This document shows positions 10,025 through 18,737 of a stretch of DNA of 23,439 bases, piece by piece (the stretch's first letter is position 1; each line of letters opens with the position of its first letter). The stretch covers positions 1,816,482-1,839,920 of the forward strand of contig BFEA01000331.1 of the NCBI GenBank assembly GCA_003427395.1, written 5' to 3'. Under the pieces are notes generated by a model, which saw only the letters and a program-made list of their open reading frames with translations, searched no databases and was not told the DNA's origin. This DNA is from Chara braunii. Its lineage: Eukaryota > Streptophyta > Charophyceae > Charales > Characeae. A program made the translations under genes and the position numbers.

Positions 10025-10325
10025 GCCATTCATCTTACAAACAAAGCCAGAGTCTGTTCAGAGACCACCCAAAATTAAATAAGCGGTCAAACCATTCATC
10101 TTAGAAACGAAGTCTGACCTCTGAAAATCATTCAATCAATACCCCAAAAGAAACAACAACCAGACTACTCATCTTAAAAACAAAGTCTGCTTGTGGAGAA
10201 AAAAAAGTGAAAAGGAACATAGCAACCAGACCATTTATCATAGAAACAAAGTGTGGTCCTTCAAAAAAAAAAAAAAAAAAAAAAACATAGAAGCAAATCA
10301 TTCATCTTAGAAACAAAGTCCGACC
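10025..10325 (+). repeat. Five-unit degenerate tandem repeat, ~67-bp period
   Basis: The core ACCATTCATCTTAGAAACAA and variants begins at about 10025, 10091, 10164, 10230 and 10297, always followed by AGTCTG-like bases. Spacing is 66, 73, 66 and 67 bp. Sequence between cores is A-rich and less conserved, and an A23 run sits at 10263-10285 between units 4 and 5. No open frame accompanies it. Confidence 0.85.
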
Positions 10326-12693
10326 CTTTGATTGACCCAGTCAAACGCAAACAAAACCACCTTTCTCCCACCTTCCCTTAGTTGTTCTCCATCTGTCTGG
10401 TTTTCAAACAACAAGATAAATGAATTTCAGGCATGCATTCTCGTTTACTCAATCTGAGTTAAGTCCTGAAAAAGAAACAGATATCATAGGGGTTCATGCA
10501 TATGTATCACTCAGACTAGAGAAATATAGAGAAAGGTGTGTAGTGAGCATGCACAAGAAAAATGAGTTATCTGGAAGTTCCTTGCTTCCAGAACCTCGCC
10601 TAGGTTTCCGCAGAGCTCCCGCAATCGGTGGGGTAAACCTCAAATAAAGTCCTTGGCGCGGATTACGGGTTTTCAATCCCGCCTGCCGCATTCCTCTCGT
10701 AATCAAAGCACTAGACTGAGGCGAAGAAGGGCAGAAATATAAGTTGTCTAGTCACTCAGATACAAGAGAGATGCGCTGAGACTTGCATGAGAGAGTCTTG
10801 AAATCTCAATGAGCCCGAGGACCTCGCAATGGTGGTCAAAAACGCAGCGGAAGTGGCCAGACCACGACCAAAATGCAGAGTAAAGGCACTCCGACAATTC
10901 TCCAAGTCGTAACGGTGACCCCCTTGCAGGGCCTGATCGCTCCCCCAATCCGCAATATTGTTACTTTCGACCAAAAAAACCTGCTAGGCGGCCTAGGAAG
11001 GATGCATTCAAATAGAGCGCACCCCATGTGCTCTATTCGGAACACATGCAAAACACAGCGGAAACTCGATACAACACTGCGTTCACATCAACCATGTGCA
11101 ACAGCAAAGCACCACAACAATGCATAATGCCGAGGCAGTAACTTAATAGAGCCATACAACAAAGTTTGACGACGCTTGACGCACACATAACATAACTCAG
11201 CAAGTGCACAATAAGCGCACTGTGACTGCACAACAGAATGCACAGTAAATTGCTTTGCAAAGTGCAAAACTGTGTTGATCAGTGCAACACACAGGCCACC
11301 TAGCACCGACAACTACTTGAATCAGCAACCAAGCCAGACCGAAGGAACAACGATACATTGAAGAAAAACAACAATAGCAGCACTTTCTCGCTTCACTTCG
11401 CGAGCACAACACATGTACTGACTCTGGCTGCACTGATATCGACCACCAATTAGTAATACCAAAATAAGGACAGATAAGGACTACTGACAACAGTGGCACA
11501 TCCCTTAATAGAGATCGCGACGAGCCTACCAATGATGCTAACGCCCTCGGTAGCCATGTTGAGTACTCAATTTGAAAATGGGCACGATAGGCAGCGTGAT
11601 GACGGACACAACGAGCAACACGACCAAACAACGAGCTTTGCAAGCAGCTTAACACTCACATTGGCATTGCGAAAGCCAACAGCATCACAATTATCCGAAG
11701 TTAGGTCACGGCTGCAACTACCACCCCACGGATCAAGAAAGAACTCTCAATCTGTCAATACTTGCTACAAAATTAACCAGACAAATCACTCCACGAACTT
11801 GAATTTAAGAACAACCATGCACCATCACAAGGTGAGTTTAACTATTCTTTCAATCCCTCTTCTTGCCCCCCCCCTCTTCACTCAAAGCCCCGCTTCCTCT
11901 CCTTACTGCATCTGATTTGGATCCCCATCCATGCTCACACAATCCATTGTGCGGAACAGCGAGGCAGGAGCTGGGAGCACCATGCTAAGGACGGGCACGA
12001 TGACTAGTGAACCAAGTTTCACGCCAAGGACAAGAGCAACACACCAATCTACGAGACGGATCCCGACGATGAGCAACAAGGTGGCAATGTGATGACAGTA
12101 ACCATCCACAGACTGATCAATATAAGGATGGATCTTACACAAAAATATCGAAAGATAAACGGACAAAACCAAGGTAAGGACTACGATACGATCACCACGG
12201 TGGATATGACTGGGGCGAAGAACGCTACATCAAAGACCACAACATGGGGGAGACAACCATCGATTGCAGTGCAACCTTCAGAATGTCAGCGACCACGAAC
12301 ACAAGGATCAACTCGCGATGAACCTCCCTCTACAATATGGGTAGGTGTGTCCAGTTTTCACCCCTCACCAACATGTGGCTCACTCGGCTTTTGGTTCACC
12401 TCGCGGTCTTCTAAGGTAGTGCTCCCCCGCTCTCTCTTTTTGCAATAAGTACCTAGTCACCCTTACGGTCGAATCCACCGGGCACGACGAGCAGCTGCAC
12501 TCAGACGAGAACGATAAGCACGGCCACAATGACAAACACAACAAATAGGGGCATTGGGAGCGGGGCGATGACGATGGTCCAATGAAGATGACCACGGCAA
12601 GGAAAAAAACAACCGTGAGCAACACCGCACTTGAGGAGACAATGGCCCCGCTCCACTGCCCATCGAATGTATAAAAGGGGAATGAATCTTCCC
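10326..12693. other. ~2.3 kb without a recognisable gene
   Basis: Many short frames occur on both strands, none with a known motif. The segment 10870-11480 is rich in CA/TGCA-type words. Plus-strand reading around 11575-11640 and 12470-12550 gives H/D/R/Q-rich peptides (HDRQRDDGHNEQHDQ and HDEQLHSDENDKHGHNDK), which look alike but could simply reflect composition. Around 12170-12260 a short GYDWGEERYIKDHNMGE phrase looks protein-like but is not continued. This may be an old decayed element; I cannot name it. Confidence 0.5.
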
Positions 12694-13994
12694 CTAAAAC
12701 GTGGGAAGATACATTACACATTTATATAAAACAAACTTGACTCTCGGACGCAATTTCTGCTGCTCATACCACTCAAACCACTGGTCAAATCCAAAATCAG
12801 GCATGCCCATTCTCTCCGCAACGGCTCAAGACCCCTAGATAACATTTTGGTTTATCCAAACCGGTCAAGGAACAACAGAGAACAACAACGTCCACCTCAT
12901 CCCCCTGCTCATCGCTTTCTTCGACTATTCCGCAGACCATCTTTGTCCTCATCCCTTTTACTAATTCCCTATCTTGCCCCAGGGATTCTAGGAAGGCTGC
13001 TTCTGCCTTTGCACACACTAGACATGCAAGTGCAGGGCTGGAATTCCTTCCCATCGGAATTCCAAACACCTGTCCCAGCATCTCTCCATTGCTCGAGATA
13101 AACGAGTTACTCAACTCGTAGCTCACTGCTCTCATGATTAGCTCAAAGTCAAAAAACACAAAGCCCTCATTTTTCCTACAGTTCCGGGCCATCATACATA
13201 TCTTGCCTTGCTGACCGACTCTTACTCCCACGCAGTTTCTCTGACGGTGAAATCCAATTATCCACCTTACTGCTTCCAACACGCTTTCGTGTGACAACCT
13301 CGCGAACATGTCTTTCACGTCGTAGCTTATTGCATACGCGATTTCACATTCCGTGGCTAGTTCCCTCTGTATCTTCACGCACCTTTCCCTCAGTTCATCC
13401 GTGGCTCGTAAATCGAAATGTCTCTCATCTCCCATAGAGAACATCATGAATCTAACCACACGACCAAGCCTTGCCCCCGCTAACCTTGCTGGGTCATTAG
13501 TTGCAAGAGATATCGGCCTCCACCTTTCGACATCTTTGTCCTTAGGTTACCCCATGCAACTATCTTCTTTAAGCCCTCCCGTTCATAGTGCATCTTCATC
13601 TCGCTGATCACCTGGCTTTCTGACTTCTGTACAGGAATAAAGCTTGCATTCCAGTTAAATGTCATGTTGCACGCATGTCGATATAAGACCAGACACACAA
13701 CCAAAGTGCCTCCAGGGTTCCAATCTATTGGAACGGCAACCAAACCCCCGAGATTTGCCGCCCATTCTCTCACCTGCTTCCCACTCATTGCTCTGTACTA
13801 CATTTTTGGTCGGAGAAAATAACATCCCATTAAGCCGCTATCTGGCACGTAGATCCTCCCTCTCTTACTCCAAGGTCTCATCGCCTCTCTAATACACCTC
13901 GCTAGTGATACCGTAGTTACTTCATCCCCACACGTGACACTTCTCGAGTTTTTCACAAAATCGGGAACCCTTGGAATGCCATCCAATCTCACCT
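12694..13994 (-). pseudogene. PLE-1 reverse transcriptase region (frameshifted)
   Basis: The reading passes through CTCKGLSRPRTQGHV and VRLDGIPRVPDFVKN (within 14058-13798), then a TAG at 13798-13800, then 13788-13480 in the same frame. A frameshift within AGGACAAAGATGTCG (about 13525-13540) moves reading to DVERWRPISLATNDPARLA. This leads into the long frame 13459-12797 (220 residues). Motif A is AISYDVKDMFARL. Motif B is GIPMGRNSSPALACLVCAKAE, with the G.P.G...SP signature typical of PLE RTs. Where the (Y/V)xDD motif C should follow, the frame reads RTKMVCGIVEES, so the catalytic DD pair is absent, probably through a small deletion. A last open piece, 12804-12694, ends in a TAG at 12694-12696. 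Confidence 0.75.
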
Positions 13995-15218
13995 TTACGT
14001 GACCCTGTGTTCTTGGCCTTGATAACCCTTTGCATGTGCAAAAAACCTCTCTGTGCACATCCTTTGGCTATGCAAAATTTGTCCAACAGTCAAACTTTTC
14101 TTACACACCACCCAGATCCGCTGCGCTACGTATGTTCTAATCCGACTATCCCTGATAACTTGCCTGATTACCGTAGCTGCTAGCTCTCTTACTTCGATCA
14201 TCGTCGAAAATGGTATTCTCACCACCGGTCGCTTCCTAATCTCTGCGCCATACACTGCTCTTACCACCCTCATCACTCTGCTCTTAAGCAGATACCTCGT
14301 CGCCCTCCTCCCGAAGGTAGTTGCGGCCTTGTACAACGCTAAAAGCTTTGTCGAACGCTTTTCGTACAACATCCTCACCTTCCATGGTTGTCTCAGAATC
14401 TCCTTCAGTATGTTCTTCCGATGCTCCATACCAAACGACAAAACCTTTATCCTTACTACCACGAAGCTCCCACCTCCTTGTAAATCCCTCTTGCATTCTA
14501 TGATAAAACGATTCCTCCCTGTGACATGAATCACACTCTCGCCAATCCTACTCCTTACATCCTTCCACCTCTCAATCCAGATCTCCCCACCGCTGGATAC
14601 AATCACTCTCGGTTTCGGTTCCGCCGTGAACGCGTCAATCAGCAATCCCGATCTGTTGAACGTGATTAGTCTCCCTTGTTTCTCGTAAGATCTACGTCTA
14701 CCTCTCTCTCTTCTCCCTTTCCTTTTTCTCCTTCTACCTCCCTTCTCTTTTCTCCCATGGACATTCAACACTGGTGAAAACAATTTGATCATTGCTTTCT
14801 CAATGCCCCCTAGTTCTTTCACTCCAACCACGATCGACATGATGAGATACTTTCTCCATCCGAACATTTGCAACCATATGTGCAACTTGGGAGAGTTACC
14901 CAACTTACCATTCACTGCGAACTTCACGTGTTCAGACCATCTCAACACAAGGTTCCTAGTCGTACTTCCAATGTAAAAATGCCTGCACCATGGACTCACC
15001 AATGCATAAACTTCTGATCCGCGCGTAGATACGTCATTCTCGCCTGCTCCAATTAGACCCACCCATCTTTTCGCCCATGGACAACATCCGTTGATCACTG
15101 CTAACAAGAAGGTCCTTGCTATGTGGTCTTCTCTATCAACATCTAGTGTCCTTCGTTGTGGGCCTTCCCCTCTCCCTTCATCACCCATCAATCTACTAAG
15201 TTCCGTTAAGTACTCCAT
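13995..15218 (-). CDS. PLE-1 ORF2 N-terminal part: GIY-YIG endonuclease plus linker (407 aa)
   Basis: The nuclease would nick target DNA for retrotransposition. Starting at ATG 15218, the GIY-YIG fold is visible at about residues 66-150. EVYALVSPWC stands for the GIY strand, and FYIGSTTRNL for the YIG strand with its following T..R. RWSEHV supplies the R...H pair. IEKAMIKLFSPVLN provides the conserved Glu and Asn near the end of the domain. Directly after is a very basic segment (GGRRRKRKGRRERGRRR), a likely nuclear/nucleic-acid-binding tail. The remaining ~240 residues align by eye with the same part of PLE-2 ORF2 (LLALYKAATTFGRRATRYL against MLRLYRAIKDFSRKLTRKYL). The ORF1 stop lies only 9 bases upstream of this ATG. 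The frame ends by frameshift at ~14000, before RT, so this is an open piece of a broken ORF2. Confidence 0.8.
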   Translation of the reverse strand: MEYLTELSRLMGDEGRGEGPQRRTLDVDREDHIARTFLLAVINGCCPWAKRWVGLIGAGENDVSTRGSEVYALVSPWCRHFYIGSTTRNLVLRWSEHVKFAVNGKLGNSPKLHIWLQMFGWRKYLIMSIVVGVKELGGIEKAMIKLFSPVLNVHGRKEKGGRRRKRKGRRERGRRRSYEKQGRLITFNRSGLLIDAFTAEPKPRVIVSSGGEIWIERWKDVRSRIGESVIHVTGRNRFIIECKRDLQGGGSFVVVRIKVLSFGMEHRKNILKEILRQPWKVRMLYEKRSTKLLALYKAATTFGRRATRYLLKSRVMRVVRAVYGAEIRKRPVVRIPFSTMIEVRELAATVIRQVIRDSRIRTYVAQRIWVVCKKSLTVGQILHSQRMCTERFFAHAKGYQGQEHRVT

Positions 15219-15227
15219 CTGTCGTAC

Positions 15228-15626
15228 TCACTGCCCGGAAATAGATGCATCTCGATGAGTACCGATTACGTCCCCATACGCTAACTTCGTTCTACATCTA
15301 ACTAGCTCATTTACCGTTGTATCTTTCTTGGTCCATTCCACACCTTCCGCGCTGCACATCTTCTTCAGTTCTGGTGCTTTTACCGATGATAGTCTCTGAT
15401 GCATCTCTAGAGCATACTCCAAGATCTCTCCTCCCAACGAGTCACTATCACTCCCTCTTTTCTGTGTCGACGGTCTCTTTACTTCGTCCGACTGATCATC
15501 AACATCTATGAGTGCACTCCTCGTCGTCCTCATTCTGACTGCTGACAATCTTCCTTCTCCCTCCGTACATCTACGTTTTCCTTTCCGTTTCTCAATGGCA
15601 TCGACTAGGAACACCCATGTGGCCAA
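15228..15626 (-). pseudogene. PLE-1 ORF1, C-terminal part (SAP-like)
   Basis: The 132-residue frame has a basic/acidic linker and then residues ~85-115 reading KAPELKKMCSAEGVEWTKK followed by a short helix-like stretch. PLE-2 ORF1 has the matching EAPALQDIYRKEGITYAGK just before its end. L..L....G..Y..KK....L is the helix-turn-helix pattern of SAP DNA-binding motifs. It ends at TGA 15228-15230, directly before ORF2. The zinc knuckle and coiled coil seen in the other two copies are missing, so the start at 15626 is the edge of the surviving sequence and not the original start codon. Confidence 0.6.
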
Positions 15627-15639
15627 TCCCCATGTAGTT

Positions 15640-15660
15640 AGTACTTATATCATAAGTACT
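15640..15660. repeat. Perfect 9-bp palindrome at the PLE-1/PLE-2 head-to-head junction
   Basis: AGTACTTAT at 15640-15648 and ATAAGTACT at 15652-15660 are perfect inverted partners with a 3-base loop. The hairpin sits between the truncated 5' end of PLE-1 and the 5' region of PLE-2. Confidence 0.75.
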
Positions 15661-15776
15661 ATTGCTACATTTCTCCTTTGCAGGGCAACGGGCCCAAGTC
15701 GTGATGGTAGCGACGAAGGAACGGAGCTGGGTTGGTTTGGGATGAAGGATGTGTTTAGGGACGAAGAGGCGGAGAA
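15661..15776. other. Presumed 5' edge of PLE-2
   Basis: No motif is recognised. The plus strand has a pyrimidine-rich tract ending in TTTGCAG at about 15670-15681, which looks like a 3' splice site but has no supporting exon. The PLE-2 5' boundary probably lies in or near this stretch. Confidence 0.3.
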
Positions 15777-15825
15777 TCCCCCTGAGGAAGACAGTCTGGC
15801 AACCGTCGAAACGCGGCATCGGGGA
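15777..15825 (+). ncRNA. Candidate minimal type I hammerhead ribozyme upstream of PLE-2
   Basis: The two conserved core strands are present: CTGAGGA (15782-15788) and GAAAC (15808-15812). Between them a stem II can form: GAC/GTC, continuing after an A-C mismatch with GT/AC, with one bulged A beside the core. Stem III would be very short (A15.1-U16.1 around ACGCGGCAT). The NUH triplet is ATC at 15818-15820. Stem I is TCCCC (15777-15781) with GGGGA (15821-15825), five pairs directly abutting the core and the cleavage site. Small hammerheads with a short stem III are known in the pseudo-LTRs of PLEs. The bulged A and weak stem III leave activity open. Confidence 0.55.
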
Positions 15826-16196
15826 CGCCCACCTGCTGTTGTGTTTTTAAGAGATATTGATGTATCAAGTGCTTTTGTCGGATCCAAGCGTGTTTTACTC
15901 CTTTGCATGTGACTGTATTGTTTTCATTACTACCTGTATGTCTTTTACTGTGCATGTGAACTTCCTTGGAGTCACCTTGCTGAGGGTAGTGAGCATGACT
16001 GTTGGGTGACAAGAGTTCTGTCGTTGATAGATCCTGGTACGTTGTTTACCATTTGGTGTTTGAGACATCGACGACGCTTGCGGTGACGTAATATGAGGAT
16101 GTGCTTTGCTTGGTTTGCGTATTCCGGATTTTATATATATTGACGAGGAGGTGTTGTCCGCATAGCTTCAGAGGTTGTAGCAACCATTGCAGAGAC

Positions 16197-17502
16197 ATGG
16201 CGGATCGAGAGGCACGCGCAGGACGGGAGGACCGTCGAGAGAGAGATGATAATGGATGGGATAGAGGTGCACGAGGGGTACGGAGTGAACGGGATGAAGG
16301 GGGTAGACGACCCCCACTGATTTGCTATCGCTGCCACGAAGAGGGACACTACGCTAACCAGTGTTGGAATCCACCGACTGAACGACGTCGCCTCGATTCA
16401 AGACCATCACCTTCGTCAGATTCGTACCGTGGCAAATCGGATTCACCCAGGCGCATTGCGTATAGAGCAGGACCGGATACACACGTGACGATGCAGATTA
16501 AAGAACTTGGAGCAAGCGTAGCATCCGTATGCGATTATATCAAAGAAAATCGTCGGAAGAATAATTGTAGGAGAAGAAGCGGCTTGAGAAAGAGGCGGAG
16601 CAAAAACGACGGGAAGAAGAACATGAGGCGCAAGCACTTCGAGAACTACGAAAGGCTGAGAAGGCACAAAAGGCGGCGGAAGCAGCTAGACAAGTGACGT
16701 TAAAGGAAGCGGAGTTCCGTGAAGAAATGCGGAAGGTGGTCAATATGCAAGTACACACACAACTAGGCCAAGTGAACGAAGTATTACAAGAAGGCTTGCA
16801 GTTGATAACGGAGCAAGCTAAGAAGTTAAGTCAGAAGAAGGGTGAGGCTTCGGTGACATATAAAAGTGAAACAGAGGTGTCAAGTGACAGCGATAGCTGC
16901 AGCGAGGAAGAGGATTTGAGCAGACGAACGAGGGAGCTGAGGATCTTCGAGAAAAGGAAGAAGGCAGAAGATCATCAGTTTGAAGATAGCCCTCCCATGG
17001 AACTGCCGCCTAAGCGTACACCGGCACATAGGATCTTGAAGCCTCTAAGGCTTACCTCGAATGGACGAGGACGAAGCAAAAAGAGACTTTGATGGGTGAG
17101 ACTCCGAAGCTGAGGCGGGCGACAACGCCAAGGACGGCCAAGACGCCTGTGCGTTGTAAGATGCCGACGTCTGGCAGGAAGACACCAAGGACGACGAGGA
17201 CAGCGAGGACCCCGGTGCGGGTCAGCCTCAAAAAGATGGTTGCGGCTCAAGGGTCAGCCGAAAAGTTGAAGGCTAAGAATCACATCATGCAGGAACTTTG
17301 GCGGTTAGAGGCGCCTGCACTGCAAGACATCTATCGAAAGGAAGGGATTACATATGCAGGAAAGATAGATGCGATTTTTGACATCGCAGAACACCCGGTA
17401 CACAAGGCACTGGAAGAGGCTGTTAAATCGTCAGCGGAAGAGGAACCGATCAAAGTTGTGACAAAAGATATGGATGAGTTGGTTGAGCTTGTGAAGGAAT
17501 GA
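16197..17502 (+). pseudogene. PLE-2 ORF1: zinc knuckle, coiled coil, SAP-like (two frameshifts)
   Basis: A gag-like nucleic-acid-binding protein. From ATG 16197 an acidic/basic start leads to a CX2CX4HX4C zinc knuckle, CYRCHEEGHYANQC, at residues 43-56 (16323-16364). Near 16560-16575 the frame shifts; the correct continuation is a charged coiled coil (EEKRLEKEAEQKRREEE and on), which enters the open frame ending at 17092. A second shift near 17085 leads to the frame 17089-17502. That frame has a T/R/K/P-rich stretch with repeated KTP/RTP-like turns, then the SAP-like EAPALQDIYRKEGITYAGK. The stop is TGA at 17500-17502. The zinc knuckle followed by coiled coil also occurs in PLE-3, and the SAP-like end in PLE-1, which together define the full ORF1 layout. 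The start was chosen as the first Met before the knuckle. Confidence 0.7.
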
Positions 17503-17519
17503 GGAGATATAAGCACTGA

Positions 17520-18737
17520 TGTAACAACTTGTTAATAGTACGATTAGCTCTGGATGGAGAGATTCGATGGGCATGTAAGTGTATTAATGCGTGGATTAGT
17601 CTGTATCGAAAGTATGGGAAGGATTTCTTGGATGTTAAGAACTTTGTGTACATAGCGATCTCACCATACTGTAAGTCCCAATACGTTGGTAAGACTAATC
17701 GGGATCTAACGACTAAATGGAGAGAACATCTTTACGCCTCTGTTAATAGATCGCAGACTCATTTGTACCGTTGGTTAAATCGTTGTGGATCGTACAACTA
17801 TGTGCTCATACCAGTGGATCGACATGTGGGTGGTGAACTCAGTAAGCTAGAGTCTGTGTATATTAAACAGTGGTCGCCGTATTTGAATTCAGTCGGGACA
17901 GCTAAGAGACGACCGGGAACTAAACCTTGTCCAACAGGGAGGAAGGAAAGAAGTCGGAGGATTGGTTGGGTGAGAAGCGTGGAAAGTCAGGTTATAACGG
18001 TGGTCAAGATTCAAGAGGAGGACGAATCTGTGAGTTGGGTTGACTTCTTTGCATTCCTAAAAAAGCAAGCAGATGGAGGTATCAAAACTTGTTCTTTCAC
18101 TACCTCCAAGGGGAACACGTGGTATGCTGGGTGGAAAAGTGTTCGTAAATACTTTGGTAAATTCATTATCCGTAGTTCGAACGTAGAATGTCTGCTAAAG
18201 GACTGTCGAACTTTACTTGAAGGGGGTGGGGTGTTTACGATCAGCCGTTTAGTCCAATGGAGGAGGCAGGGTAATTCGCTTAAAGTTGTTCTGCTAGGGG
18301 CTTTGCGTAACCCAAAATCGGTTGCAAACTTGAATCATTGGAAGATGGGGGCGATGCTGAGATTGTACAGGGCTATTAAGGATTTTAGTCGTAAATTGAC
18401 GAGGAAATACTTGAGGCGCCTTATTACCAGATGCTTTCGTGCGAAATTTGATTTGAGCTTGAGCGCTGACTTAATTGTCAAACTGCGCTTTGATGAAAGA
18501 GTTAAGTTGGTTGAGGTTCGGAAGGTAGTGAATGACCTACTAATGTCGGGTGATTTACCTGAGTGTTTCAAGCTACGAACACACAGGAAGAAATTATTCG
18601 GGGCGTTGGCTAAATTTGCCAAATTATCCGGGGCTTTGGCTAAATTTGCCAAATTATCCGGGAGTCATTGGAGGGCTACGCTCTCTAGTCAGTACCTCGG
18701 ATTATGTAAAGTATGGGGTTTTTTAGAAAGAAATTAA
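17520..18737 (+). CDS. PLE-2 ORF2: GIY-YIG endonuclease without RT (~400 aa)
   Basis: The open frame follows an in-frame TGA at 17517-17519, 15 bases after the ORF1 stop, and has no early ATG; a TTG at 17529 is the first near-cognate codon. The GIY-YIG domain occupies about residues 38-125 counted from there: FVYIAISPYC (GIY strand), QYVGKTNRDL (YIG strand), KWREHL (R...H) and LESVYIKQWSPYLN (catalytic Glu and Asn). A region shared with PLE-1 ORF2 follows, including SVRKYFGKFIIRS, ECLLKDCRTLLEGGGVFTI and LRLYRAIKDFSRKLTRKYL. Near the C-terminus FAKLSGALAK is repeated because of a 30-bp tandem duplication (18601-18660). All nuclease landmarks are intact, so this is the best preserved coding frame in the window. 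Whether it is translated is unknown. Confidence 0.75.
   Translation, partial: CNNLLIVRLALDGEIRWACKCINAWISLYRKYGKDFLDVKNFVYIAISPYCKSQYVGKTNRDLTTKWREHLYASVNRSQTHLYRWLNRCGSYNYVLIPVDRHVGGELSKLESVYIKQWSPYLNSVGTAKRRPGTKPCPTGRKERSRRIGWVRSVESQVITVVKIQEEDESVSWVDFFAFLKKQADGGIKTCSFTTSKGNTWYAGWKSVRKYFGKFIIRSSNVECLLKDCRTLLEGGGVFTISRLVQWRRQGNSLKVVLLGALRNPKSVANLNHWKMGAMLRLYRAIKDFSRKLTRKYLRRLITRCFRAKFDLSLSADLIVKLRFDERVKLVEVRKVVNDLLMSGDLPECFKLRTHRKKLFGALAKFAKLSGALAKFAKLSGSHWRATLSSQYLGLCKVWGFLERN
18601..18660 (+). repeat. 30-bp tandem duplication inside PLE-2 ORF2
   Basis: Two copies of a 30-base unit (18601-18630 and 18631-18660) differ at one base. The length is a multiple of three, so the frame is kept and ten residues are duplicated. 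The near identity indicates a recent event. Confidence 0.95.

Larger units (their letters stand above)
12694..15626 (-). mobile_element. PLE-1: Penelope-like element with N-terminal GIY-YIG, minus strand, decayed
   Basis: Read on the minus strand from 15626 down, the order is the C-terminal part of ORF1 with a SAP-like segment, ORF2 with a GIY-YIG nuclease at its N-terminus, a basic linker, a CxC...H-containing pre-RT segment, and RT motifs ending near 12694. The nuclease-before-RT order is the permuted arrangement described for the Chlamys and Naiad clades of PLEs, unlike canonical Penelope with its C-terminal nuclease. The coding frame changes at about 14000 and 13520 and is stopped in frame at 13798-13800, so this copy is dead. 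Its 5' end (zinc knuckle part of ORF1) is missing where it abuts PLE-2. Confidence 0.8.
15770..18737 (+). mobile_element. PLE-2: plus-strand Penelope-like element lacking the RT
   Basis: The order is a hammerhead-like motif (15777-15825), a ~370-bp leader, ORF1 (16197-17502, frameshifted) and ORF2 (17520-18737) with a GIY-YIG nuclease and the linker that precedes RT in PLE-1. ORF2 stops cleanly at TAA 18735-18737, before any RT motif, and nothing RT-like is found downstream to 19680. ORF1 and ORF2 align by eye with PLE-1 segments, but identity is low, so the two are different families. Lack of the 3' part is unusual, since target-primed copies usually lose the 5' end. Confidence 0.75.

Noticed and set aside
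10553-10710. tRNA-like T-arm words (GGGTTTTCAATCCCGCC) near 10668-10684
   Set aside because: No matching D-arm, anticodon stem or acceptor stem could be built around it, and the loop length is wrong.
12669-12677. TATAAAAGG box on the plus strand
   Set aside because: There is no transcription unit downstream on the plus strand; it lies at the 3' end of the minus-strand PLE-1.
14053-14529. 158-aa plus-strand frame
   Set aside because: It is a shadow of the PLE-1 GIY-YIG/linker frame on the opposite strand.
15661-15912. Exon-like frame after a TTTGCAG splice-acceptor look-alike
   Set aside because: No upstream exon or donor was found, and the frame runs through the hammerhead-like motif in the PLE-2 leader.
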